Shown one piece after another: positions 8,861 through 24,692 of a stretch of 64,000 nucleotides of DNA. The DNA lies in the NCBI RefSeq assembly GCF_025821665.1, contig NZ_JACKSJ010000047.1, positions 1 to 64,000 on the forward strand, given 5' to 3'. Origin of the DNA: [Mycobacterium] manitobense. Its GTDB lineage: Bacteria > Actinomycetota > Actinomycetes > Mycobacteriales > Mycobacteriaceae. The notes beneath the pieces were generated by a model, which was given only the letters and a program-made list of their open reading frames with translations, ran no database searches and was not told the origin of the DNA. The position numbers were made by a program, and so were the translations under genes. The number at the start of each line of letters is the position of its first letter. Within the stretch, counting starts at the first letter, position 1.

Positions 8861-9598
8861 TCACTGCGACGTCACCCCGGCGTCGTCACGGCGCGCGGCG
8901 AGTTCGGCAGCGAATTCCCGGTAGGCCACCCGCAGCGCGGCCCCCGGCCATCCGGTGGGCAGCAGTTCCGCGGGCAGCACCGGATCGGTGAGCAGATGCC
9001 GCACGATCGCGGCGGCCGTCAGGAAGCGCGCGGGAACGTCTGCGGCCGCGTCGATCTCGGCGACCAGCCGGCGCCCGGTCGCCGACCAGGCGGGCAGGTC
9101 CCACAGCAGCGCGGCCAGGGCGCCGGGGTCGTCGTCGTGGGCACGCAGCACGCGGGTGCGTTCCCCGACCTCGGCGGGCAGGTCCACGTCGAGGTTGTCG
9201 GGACGCAGCCACACGCCTTCGCGTAGTTCGCCGAACCGGTTGTCGTGCAGGGTGCTGCGCAGCGCGGCGCGGGTCCGCGCGTCGGTGCCGACGCTCGTCA
9301 CCACCAAGGTGGTCCACGCGCCGTCCCAGGGTCGCACCCGCGGATCGATCGCGGCGTCCTGGCGGCGCTGGCGGGCCAGCAGCCGGTCCGCCAGCCGGTA
9401 GCCGTCCTCGGATCGCACCAGGTCGCCCGCGGTGACCATCCGGGTGAGCGCGACCCGCACGGTCGATTCGCGGATGTCGAAATCGCCGGTCAGCCGGACC
9501 AGTTCGGCCGCGGTCGCCCAGGCCGGGTGGGCGCCCAGCAGCACGCTGAGCACCACGGACCGGGCAGTCATCCGCGACAGGCCGTCCTGCACGGTCAC
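8861..9598 (-). CDS. PaaX family transcriptional regulator
   Basis: A 245-residue regulator (Rv0674 position). The N-terminal winged helix (TARSVVLSVLLGAHPAW, then IRESTVRVALTRMV) is followed by the central and C-terminal PaaX domains with RPWDGAWTTLVV. PaaX proteins repress aromatic acyl-CoA catabolism and sense a CoA thioester. The GTG start overlaps the echA4 stop (GTGA). Its place inside an acyl-CoA operon suggests feedback control of fadE8-echA4 by one of their intermediates. Confidence 0.92.
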   Translation of the reverse strand: MTVQDGLSRMTARSVVLSVLLGAHPAWATAAELVRLTGDFDIRESTVRVALTRMVTAGDLVRSEDGYRLADRLLARQRRQDAAIDPRVRPWDGAWTTLVVTSVGTDARTRAALRSTLHDNRFGELREGVWLRPDNLDVDLPAEVGERTRVLRAHDDDPGALAALLWDLPAWSATGRRLVAEIDAAADVPARFLTAAAIVRHLLTDPVLPAELLPTGWPGAALRVAYREFAAELAARRDDAGVTSQ

Positions 9599-10533
9599 AC
9601 CCCGGAGGCCTTGCGGCCGTGATCGCCGAACGGTTCGTCCCGGTGGCGGACCGCCTCGCGGAATCCGTTATCGCGGGCATCGGCGACGAACGCGTGCCCC
9701 TCGGGGGTGTGCCGGGCGATCCCGTCGAACACCGTGCTGACCATCCTGCTGGTGGCGATCCCCTGCTGCAGCAGGGCGCTGTTCATCGCGAGCTTGACCA
9801 TGATGAGCTGGTTGACCGGCACCGCGGCGATCCGCTCGACGAGCCGTTCGGTGCGTTCGTCGAGATCCTGCGGGTCGGGCGCCTCCACGGCGAGGCCCCA
9901 CTCGGCTGCCTGCGCGCCGGTGATGCAGTCCCCGGTCAGCAGAAGGCGTTTGGCGCGCTGATCGCCGAGGCGATGTGCCCACATCCCAGCGGCGGGCACA
10001 CCCCACACCCGGGTGGGCGGATAGCCGATCTTCGCGTCGGATGCGGCGATCACCTGATCGGCGTGCAGCGCGATGTCGGTGCCGCCCGCCACGCAGTAGC
10101 CGTGGATCTTCACCACGGTCGGCTTGTCGCAGTGCAGCAGGCTGGAGAAGCCACGGACGAAGCGGCTCATCATCTGGTAGTCGACCATCGGGTCCCACGG
10201 CTGGTCCGGCAGGTGGTTGACGGCCTGGGTTCTGCCCGAGAGCACCGTGTCGCGGTACGGGCTGCCGCCGCCGGCCGACGACGAGCCCTCGGCGTAGGCG
10301 CTGAGATCGAAACCGGCGCAGAACCCTTCGCCGCGACCGGACACCAGGATCACGTGCACCGCGGGGTCGAGGTCGGCCCGCTCGACGAGCGCGGAGAGTT
10401 CGAGCGGGGTGTCCGCGACGATCGCGTTGCCCTTCTCCGGCCGGTTAAAGGTGATGCGGGCGACGCGTCCGGTCACCTCGTAGGTCATGGTCTTGAGGTC
10501 GTCGAAGTCGACGGGCCTGATCGCGTGCGTCAT
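9595..10533 (-). CDS. echA4: Enoyl-CoA hydratase EchA4
   Basis: A 312-residue crotonase-family protein, the same length as M. tuberculosis EchA4 (Rv0673). The oxyanion motifs GRGEGFCAGFDLSAY and KIHGYCVAGGTDIALHADQV are present, with an unusually long insertion between the first motif and the second. The ATG overlaps the fadE8 stop as ATGA, so the two are translationally coupled, and its own stop overlaps the next gene. It probably hydrates the enoyl-CoA made by the FadE8 dehydrogenase. Confidence 0.94.
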   Translation of the reverse strand: MTHAIRPVDFDDLKTMTYEVTGRVARITFNRPEKGNAIVADTPLELSALVERADLDPAVHVILVSGRGEGFCAGFDLSAYAEGSSSAGGGSPYRDTVLSGRTQAVNHLPDQPWDPMVDYQMMSRFVRGFSSLLHCDKPTVVKIHGYCVAGGTDIALHADQVIAASDAKIGYPPTRVWGVPAAGMWAHRLGDQRAKRLLLTGDCITGAQAAEWGLAVEAPDPQDLDERTERLVERIAAVPVNQLIMVKLAMNSALLQQGIATSRMVSTVFDGIARHTPEGHAFVADARDNGFREAVRHRDEPFGDHGRKASGV

Positions 10534-12158
10534 CCCTTGACCATCGCGCGCTCGAGGATCGGCGCGAGATCCAGTCCGGTGGGCAGCGTGCCGAAGGCGC
10601 CACCCCACTGCCCGCCGAGCCTGCTGGCCAGGAACGCCTCGGCCACGACCGGATGGCCGTGACGCACCAGCAGTGCGCCCTGCAGCGCCAGCGCGATGTC
10701 CTCGGTGACCTTGCGGCCGCGGTACTGGATGCTCTCGAGATCGCCCAGGTCACGCTGTAGCGCGGCGACGTGCCGGTCCAGGCGTGGGTCGTGGCCGGCG
10801 GTGCGGGCGAGCTCGTCGAACAGCACCTCGACGCTTTCGGGCCGGGTTGCCATGGCGCGCAACGTGTCCAGCGCGCTGACGTTGCCCGAGCCCTCCCAGA
10901 TGCCCATCAGCGGGGCCTCGCGGTAGAGCCGCGGCATACCGGATTCCTCGACGTAGCCGTTGCCTCCGAGGCACTCCATCGCCTCCGCGGCGTGCGGCGT
11001 CGCGCGCTTGCACACCCAGTACTTGGCGGCGGCCAGACCGATGCGCCGCAGCAGCGTCTCGCGTTGGTCACCGCGCACCGCGTGATCGGTGGCACCGGCC
11101 ATCCGCATGGCCAGCATGGTGGCGGCCTCGGCCTCGACGGCCAGGTCGGCGAGCACGTTGCGCATCAGCGGCTGGTCGATCAGGTACGCGCCGAACGCCT
11201 TCCGGTGCTGGGCGTGGTGGATGGCGCGGGTCAGGCCGGTGCGCATGCTGGTGGCACTGCCCAGGGTGCAGTCAAGCCGCGTCAGGTTGACCATCTCGAT
11301 GATGGTCGGCACCCCGCGGCCCTCCTCGCCGACCAGCCAGGCGGTCGCACCGTCGTATTCGACCTCGCTCGACGCATTGGCGTGGTTGCCGAGTTTGTCC
11401 TTGAGCCGCTGCAGGAACATTCGGTTGCGCGTGCCGTCGGGCAGGATCCGCGGCAGGAAGAAGCAGGACAATCCGTTGGGAGCCTGCGCGAGCACCAAGA
11501 ACACGTCGCACATCGGCGCCGAGGTGAACCACTTGTGGCCGCGCAGCGAGTAGGTGCCGTCACCGTTGGGCGTCGCCTCGGTGGTGCCGGCACGCACGTC
11601 GGAGCCGCCCTGCTTCTCGGTCATCGACATGCCGGCGGTGATGCCGGCCTTGGCGGTCGGCAGCGTCAGCTCGGGGTCGTAGACCCTGCTGGTCAGCAGC
11701 GGCTCGTAGACCGCGGCCAGTTCGGGGTTGAACCGCAGTGCGGGCACCACCGCGTAGGTCATCGAGATCGGGCAGATGTGGCCGGGTTCGGGCGTCCACA
11801 CCGAGGTCTTCGCCGCACGCACGACATGCGCGCCGGGGCGGTCGTCGGCCCAGGGTGCGGCGTGCAGGCCGTGGCCCACCGCGACGGTCATCAACTCGTG
11901 GTACGCCGGGTCGTACTCGACCTCGTCGACACGGTGGCCGTACCGGTCGTGGGTGTGCAGCACCGGACGGTTCCGGTCGGCCAGTTCACCCCAGCGCTGC
12001 GCCCGGGCGGTGCCCGAGAGCGCGCCGAGTTCGGTCACCTCGTCGACACCCCACTCCCCGCCCTCGCGGATCAGGGCCTCCTGGAGCACCGGTGCGCCCG
12101 CGGGATTGTGGTCGAGCAGGGTTGGCACCTGATTGGTGACGACGTGCGTATCTGCCAT
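10530..12158 (-). CDS. fadE8: Acyl-CoA dehydrogenase FadE8 (AidB-like)
   Basis: A 542-residue flavoprotein of the acyl-CoA dehydrogenase superfamily, AidB-like branch, equal in length to M. tuberculosis FadE8 (Rv0672). Signature segments are AGMSMTEKQGGSDVRAGTTEA, GHKWFTSAPMCDVFLVLAQA, and the C-terminal MECLGGNGYVEE region followed by YREAPLMGIWEGSGNV. AidB-type members bind FAD and have been tied to alkylation-damage responses in E. coli; here the echA partners favour acyl-CoA oxidation. It is the first gene of the operon. Confidence 0.95.
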   Translation of the reverse strand: MADTHVVTNQVPTLLDHNPAGAPVLQEALIREGGEWGVDEVTELGALSGTARAQRWGELADRNRPVLHTHDRYGHRVDEVEYDPAYHELMTVAVGHGLHAAPWADDRPGAHVVRAAKTSVWTPEPGHICPISMTYAVVPALRFNPELAAVYEPLLTSRVYDPELTLPTAKAGITAGMSMTEKQGGSDVRAGTTEATPNGDGTYSLRGHKWFTSAPMCDVFLVLAQAPNGLSCFFLPRILPDGTRNRMFLQRLKDKLGNHANASSEVEYDGATAWLVGEEGRGVPTIIEMVNLTRLDCTLGSATSMRTGLTRAIHHAQHRKAFGAYLIDQPLMRNVLADLAVEAEAATMLAMRMAGATDHAVRGDQRETLLRRIGLAAAKYWVCKRATPHAAEAMECLGGNGYVEESGMPRLYREAPLMGIWEGSGNVSALDTLRAMATRPESVEVLFDELARTAGHDPRLDRHVAALQRDLGDLESIQYRGRKVTEDIALALQGALLVRHGHPVVAEAFLASRLGGQWGGAFGTLPTGLDLAPILERAMVKG

Positions 12159-12206
12159 GCCCCGATATTACAGTTTCACGACAGTCGCACAATAGCCGTA
12201 ACACGG

Positions 12207-13361
12207 CTATTTGCCGCGACCACGCGCCGTCGTCGACTGGTCGGCCGACCGCACGCTGTTCAGTACCGACTGGCCCTGCTGGTCGATGAGTCTGGTGAAG
12301 ACCTGCTGGGCGTAACCGAACACCAGTCCCCAGGCGAGGATCTGGGCGGACGTGTCGAGTGCGTTGAGGCCGGGCACGAACTGCCCGCGCATCAGCAGCA
12401 GGCCGAGGAACGCGGTGAGCGCGCCGGTCGGCAGCTTGAGCGCCGCCAGCGCGACCGGGATGCCGTACCGCTCGGACGAGCCCTTCACGTGGCTGATGGC
12501 GGCCGCGGATGCGATCGCGGCGGCGGTCAGACCGATGAGTTCGACGACGATCAGGTCCCAGCGGGTGGTGGTTCTCGCCACCATGACGTCGATGTCCTCG
12601 CCTTTCGGCTCTGCCGGCTGCTGGGCGGTGAACGGCGCCGACTGATTGGTGGGGCACACCACCGTGGTCTGGTTGGTCTCCTCGGGCGAGAAGCAGAGCG
12701 GGATCAGGTTCTGGGCGAAGACGCCGATGAGCGCCACCCCGATCGCCAGCAGCGTCAGCAGTACCGTCGTGACCACCACGATGTTGCGGAAGCTGCGCAG
12801 CCGCAGGTCTTCTCGCAGCGCCTCCGAACTCGCCGCCCGGACGGTGGTGACGATCTTGTTGCGGTCCTCGCTGAAAGGCTCGGGTCGGTCCCCGGCGCCC
12901 GCGGCCCGGACGGCGCTCAGTTGCTCGGCGATCCGCTCGACCTCCTGCCTGCCCGGGTCGGACGATCGGAGGTGGCGTTGCACGTGCCGCAGCAGCGACG
13001 GCATCTGCCCGGCGACGTAGCTGGCCGGCGCGAGGTTCAGCAACTGCGCCTCCGCCGCGTCGAGGTTGCTCATCGCCCGTTCGAGCAAGGGCCCGTTGCG
13101 GCGCGGCCGCCACCGCTTCCCGTCGTCGGGCGATCTGCCCTCCGCGGCGTCCCGGGCCGCGCGCAGGTGACACTTGATGGCCTCGGCGAGCAGTCCGTCG
13201 ACCGGCCCCGTGGCGTTCAGCATCATCCAATCGCACAGCGTCTCGAGTTCGTAGGCCCTGGTCAGAGTTCCTTCACGCCAGCTGACACGGACCGGACCAC
13301 CGACCCGGCGAAGCACATCGATGTCCGGCGCCGGGATCGGCACGGCCGAGATGGCAGTCAT
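12207..13361 (-). CDS. Uncharacterised multi-pass membrane protein
   Basis: A 384-residue protein I do not recognise. The first 190 residues are soluble and basic. Then come a hydrophobic helix (VVVTTVLLTLLAIGVALIGV), an extracytoplasmic segment with two cysteines (IPLCFSPEE, TTVVCPTNQ), and three more hydrophobic stretches ending in ILAWGLVFGYAQQVFTRLI. The C-terminal part (LKLPTGALTAFLGLLLMRG) looks highly conserved. It starts four bases after the stop of a peptidoglycan-binding-like protein, so the two are an operon. ATG 13361 has only a weak ribosome binding site, which suggests coupling. Function unknown. Confidence 0.8.
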   Translation of the reverse strand: MTAISAVPIPAPDIDVLRRVGGPVRVSWREGTLTRAYELETLCDWMMLNATGPVDGLLAEAIKCHLRAARDAAEGRSPDDGKRWRPRRNGPLLERAMSNLDAAEAQLLNLAPASYVAGQMPSLLRHVQRHLRSSDPGRQEVERIAEQLSAVRAAGAGDRPEPFSEDRNKIVTTVRAASSEALREDLRLRSFRNIVVVTTVLLTLLAIGVALIGVFAQNLIPLCFSPEETNQTTVVCPTNQSAPFTAQQPAEPKGEDIDVMVARTTTRWDLIVVELIGLTAAAIASAAAISHVKGSSERYGIPVALAALKLPTGALTAFLGLLLMRGQFVPGLNALDTSAQILAWGLVFGYAQQVFTRLIDQQGQSVLNSVRSADQSTTARGRGK

Positions 13362-13365
13362 CGGG

Positions 13366-13824
13366 TCACGGCAGGAACGAGACGACGGCGTTGTTTCCGC
13401 CACGGCAGGTGATGACGCCGTCGCGGCTCTGCACGCACGCCATGGTGTACGTCTGATGCGTCGCGGGGCTGAAGGCCTGGATCTCGCCTTCGACGAACGG
13501 CGCGCTGAACCACGCGGCCCGCACATTCGCGGCGAACTCACACGAGGTGCTCGGGCTGACGAACAGCCCGTCGCCGCACGTCTTGTCCTCGCCGTTGTGC
13601 AATGTGAGGCCCAGCCGGACCAGCACCTCGGGCCCGGCGACGCCGTCGTCGTCGAGTCCGGACCGGCGCTCGAACTCGCGCACCACGGCCTCGGTCTTCG
13701 GGCCGAAGTCGCCGTCGGTGGCGAGTTTCGAATACGCCGGATAATCGCGGTTGAACCGCGCCTGCATCTGCCGGACATCCTCGCCCCGGTCGCCGATGCG
13801 TAGAACGGTCGCCGTGATGGTCAT
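13366..13824 (-). CDS. Peptidoglycan-binding-like domain protein
   Basis: A 152-residue protein. Residues about 7-72 match a PG_binding_1 domain: LRIGDRGEDVRQMQARFN, then TDGDFGPKTEAVVREFERR and GVAGPEVLVRLGL. The C-terminal 80 residues are unfamiliar and hold four cysteines (KTCGDG, STSCEF, MACVQS, ITCRGG), perhaps two disulphides. No signal peptide is visible, which is odd for a wall-binding domain. The ATG has a strong GGGGGGAG site, but that site is one arm of a perfect hairpin at 13830-13866. It is the first gene of a pair with the membrane protein at 12207. Confidence 0.8.
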   Translation of the reverse strand: MTITATVLRIGDRGEDVRQMQARFNRDYPAYSKLATDGDFGPKTEAVVREFERRSGLDDDGVAGPEVLVRLGLTLHNGEDKTCGDGLFVSPSTSCEFAANVRAAWFSAPFVEGEIQAFSPATHQTYTMACVQSRDGVITCRGGNNAVVSFLP

Positions 13825-13829
13825 GATGT

Positions 13830-13866
13830 GCTCCCCCCGTGTGGTGTCGAACCGTATGGGGGGAGC
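13830..13866 (-). promoter_or_regulatory. Hairpin that pairs the Shine-Dalgarno of the PG-binding-like gene
   Basis: In the mRNA, GCTCCCCCC (13858-13866) pairs perfectly over nine bases with GGGGGGAGC (13830-13838), which contains the ribosome binding site five bases before the ATG. The loop is 19 bases. Such a fold would block translation unless melted or remodelled. Confidence 0.6.
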
Positions 13867-13902
13867 GTAAATTCGGCGCGGCCGGAGAAGGCGGGTAGTC
13901 GC

Positions 13903-14991
13903 CTACCCCTTTGCCTGTGACGACGAATTCATTTCGCGTGCGGCCCGCCATGCGTCGAAGCGATTGAGGGCGAAGATCACGAGCGCGGCGAACGCCCAGC
14001 CGAGCAGGATGTCGACGACGTAGTGCTCAGCGGTGTAGACGAGTGTGAATGCCATGGTCAGCACGTAGGCGACCAGCAGTGGCCGCCAGCCGCGGTGCAC
14101 CCGGTGCCACAGGAACGCCGCGATGGCGGCCGTCATGCCGGCGTGCAGCGACGGGATGGCCGCCACCAGGTTCACGCTGGCCTGGCCGGCGTCGAGCAGG
14201 GCGGTGGCCGAGTGCAGGTCCAGCGCGCCCCACCCGCGCCCGACGATTCGTTCCACCCAGGGGTGGGCGCCGTCCTGGCTGGACTGCATCGCTCCGAGCA
14301 CGCCGCCGTCGGGCACGCCGCGCGCCGACCGGAACATGCACCTCGGATCGGACGGCCCACCGGAGACGTCGGTGGCAGTGCAGCGCGCCGCGGCCCACGG
14401 CGGCGCAGCGGGGACGAGTACGTAGACGATCAGCGCGGCGAAGTTCAGGCCGACGAACATCCGCACGAACGCCTTCCATTCGTCCCTGTTGCGCAGCCAC
14501 AGCACTGCCGCCACGACGTAGGGAAGGATGAAGAACGACATGTAGACCGAGCTGAGGATTACTTCCCACCACGGCGGCGTCGGCTGCTTGAGCTGTTCCT
14601 GTAGCCACACGGTCGGCATGGTTCCGAAGAACATCCACCGGTCCGCGTCGGCCGGCCAGTGCCACAGGGTGGGCCGGCCGACCAGCGTGGCCGCTCCCCT
14701 GCTCAGGTCGTAGGCCAGCAGCACCACCGCGAACGGCAACCAGTCGCGCAGGACGTAGAGCATCCGCCTGCCCCGGCCGATGCTCGCCGCCAGCAGACCG
14801 GTGGCGATGTAGAGCAGCAGCAGTTCCCGGTTGAAGGCGAAGCCGTCGGTCACCGTCCGGTACACCACGACGGCCGCCCAGACGACGACCGCCACCCAGC
14901 GCAGGATCCGGAGTCTCCGCGCGCGCAGATCGGGAGTGTCGTCGTCGTCGACGTGCGTCAGCGCAATCGACGACTGGTCGGTTGCGGTCAC
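13903..14991 (-). CDS. PAP2-superfamily membrane phosphatase/transferase
   Basis: A 362-residue integral membrane protein with about seven hydrophobic helices. PAP2-type motifs are seen as VPAAPPWAA, the catalytic-histidine segment AAIPSLHAGMT and AEHYVVDILLGWAFA near the C-terminus. This arrangement fits the PAP2_3/Aur1-like group, which acts on lipid phosphates or transfers phosphoinositol-type headgroups; the actual substrate is unknown. Transcribed leftward, 78 bases before the PG-binding-like gene, with a small GGGTAG-GCGA-CTACCC hairpin just past its stop. Confidence 0.87.
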   Translation of the reverse strand: MTATDQSSIALTHVDDDDTPDLRARRLRILRWVAVVVWAAVVVYRTVTDGFAFNRELLLLYIATGLLAASIGRGRRMLYVLRDWLPFAVVLLAYDLSRGAATLVGRPTLWHWPADADRWMFFGTMPTVWLQEQLKQPTPPWWEVILSSVYMSFFILPYVVAAVLWLRNRDEWKAFVRMFVGLNFAALIVYVLVPAAPPWAAARCTATDVSGGPSDPRCMFRSARGVPDGGVLGAMQSSQDGAHPWVERIVGRGWGALDLHSATALLDAGQASVNLVAAIPSLHAGMTAAIAAFLWHRVHRGWRPLLVAYVLTMAFTLVYTAEHYVVDILLGWAFAALVIFALNRFDAWRAAREMNSSSQAKG

Positions 14992-15087
14992 ATAGGCCTT
15001 TCTGACGCCGGTCGGATTCCCGGCGACAGCCTAGTTAACCTTCGCGCCACCCGGCGTTCGAGGCGGGTTCGCTTACCGAAGTGTGAT

Positions 15088-15840
15088 TCAGCCGACGTGT
15101 TCGCGCAGGAACGCGATGTCGTCCTTGCGGCCCTCGTCGGCGGTCTCGCAGATCACGGGCGCGTCGGCGGCCTTGACCACCGCGGCGAGCAGCTGCGGGT
15201 CGATCTGGCCGGTCCCGAAGTTGGCGTGCCGGTCGGCGCCCGAGCCTGCGGCGTCCCGAGAGTCGTTGCAGTGCACCAGGTCAATGTGGCCGGTGATGGC
15301 CTTGATCCGGTCGACGGCGTCGATCAGCGCCTCACCCGCCGCCCACGCGTGGCAGGTGTCGAGGCAGAAGCCGATGCCCTTGTCGCCGATCCGGTCCCAC
15401 AGCCGGGCGATGGTGTCGAAGTGGCGGGCCATCGCGTGGTCGCCGCCGGCGGTGTTCTCCAGGTAGACCGCGACGTCGGTCTCGAGGTAGTCCAGCGCCT
15501 TGGCCCAGCGCTCGAAGCCCGCCTCCATGTCGTTGTCGTCGGCGTGGCCGCCGTGCACGATCACCGCGGTCGCGTTGATCTCCGCAGCCGCGTCGCAGGT
15601 GTCCTGCAGGATCTTGCGCGACGGGATCCGCACCCGGTTGTTCGCCGATGCCACGTTGATCAGGTACGGCGCGTGCACGTACAGCGGGATGGTCGACGCC
15701 TTGAGCACGTCGGCGTCCTCGCGCGGCTTCGGTTTCTTCCAGCTCTGCGGGTTGCCGAGGAAGAACTGCACCGCGTCGGCGCCGTCGGCCTGGGCGTCTG
15801 CGAGCGGATCGTCACCGTGAACATGGGAACCGATAAGCAC
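15088..15840 (-). CDS. nfo: Endonuclease IV (AP endonuclease)
   Basis: A 250-residue endonuclease IV, a metal-dependent TIM-barrel enzyme that cuts the backbone at abasic sites in base-excision repair. The metal-ligand segments are present: [46 protein letters not shown] and VICETADEG. The GTG at 15840 gives [13 protein letters not shown], matching the start of M. tuberculosis End (Rv0670). The open frame continues upstream, but that part is unrelated. No clear ribosome binding site precedes it. Confidence 0.95.
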   Translation of the reverse strand: MLIGSHVHGDDPLADAQADGADAVQFFLGNPQSWKKPKPREDADVLKASTIPLYVHAPYLINVASANNRVRIPSRKILQDTCDAAAEINATAVIVHGGHADDNDMEAGFERWAKALDYLETDVAVYLENTAGGDHAMARHFDTIARLWDRIGDKGIGFCLDTCHAWAAGEALIDAVDRIKAITGHIDLVHCNDSRDAAGSGADRHANFGTGQIDPQLLAAVVKAADAPVICETADEGRKDDIAFLREHVG

Positions 15841-15896
15841 GGAGGCCAGTCTAGGCGCGGGGTCCGACGCTCCCAGTTGCCGAGTAGCCGCTCGCA

Positions 15897-16647
15897 TTAG
15901 CCGAGCCGTGCGGTCACCGTCGCCAGCACCTGCTCCGCCGCGCCGTAGAACGCGCCGAGGTGCGTCTGCCCGGGGATCTCGTCGAACGTCGCACCCACCG
16001 CCGCGACGTCGGCGCGCACGTGCGGCACGATCCAGTCCCGGGAGCCGACGTAGTAGATCGCCGGACAGGTGACCGAGGCGGGGTCGACGTAGCGGGTGGG
16101 GGTCATCGATCCGGCGACGGCCGCGGCGACGGCCTGCGCATCGTTGTCGGCCTCCATCATCGCCATGAACGCGGTGTCGGTCACCCCGAAGGCCCGCCAC
16201 ACCGCGGCCCAGTCACCCGCGCGCAGATGCTCCGCAAGCGGCGTCAGCGTGCGGGTGACCTCGTCGCGGTGGGCATGCATGGCGAAGCCGCCGACCACCA
16301 GCCCCTCCACCCGCGCGGGGTGGCGGCTCGCCATGCTGCAGGCCCAGCCACCCGCCCCTCGAATACCCCCAGACCGTCGCCCGGTCGACGCCTTCGGCGT
16401 CGAGCACCGCGACCAGGTCGGCGGTCACGCCGTCCGCTCGATAGTCGTCGGGATCGTGCGGCCGGTCGCTTCCGCCGTGACCGAGCGGGTCGACGTTGAT
16501 CACCCGCCGGCTGCCGGCGAGTGCGGCCATGTAGCCGGCGTCCGCCCAGTGCCGGGCCGCCATCATCGTTCCCGCCACGAGCATCAACGGCGGGCCGTCG
16601 CCGGTCACGGTGTAGTGGATCCCGAATCCGCGCGACGTCGTCCGCAT
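15897..16647 (-). pseudogene. Alpha/beta hydrolase, broken by a single-base frameshift
   Basis: Two frames encode one hydrolase. From ATG 16647 the first part runs through the oxyanion region GDGPPLMLVAGT, LGHGGSDRP and the nucleophile elbow WGYSRGGW. The frame then degenerates into Pro/Gly/Arg junk, while another frame picks up at MASRHPARVEGLVVGG and continues to the catalytic-His region GQTHLGAF and the stop at 15897. Removing one base from the run of three C at 16343-16345 restores a 249-residue protein reading WLACSMASRHPA. It could be a true recent pseudogene or a sequencing error. It lies just downstream of the rpoC terminator. Confidence 0.8.
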
Positions 16648-16697
16648 GGCGTCGAGTGTCGCCGCGTCGCACCCGATCCGGGGCCGGACACGCACAC

Positions 16698-16726
16698 GAA
16701 AAAGCCCCCGCTGATGAGCGGGGGCT
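16698..16726 (-). terminator. Intrinsic terminator of rpoB-rpoC
   Basis: Perfect 10-bp stem AGCCCCCGCT / AGCGGGGGCT with a four-base loop, followed on the minus strand by TTTTCG. It lies 17 bases after the rpoC stop. Confidence 0.93.
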
Positions 16727-16743
16727 TCTCCGTTGTGGAACTA

Positions 16744-20718
<3,975 letters not shown>

Positions 20719-20738
20719 CTAGAAAAAATGACCAGCTG

Positions 20739-24692
<3,954 letters not shown>

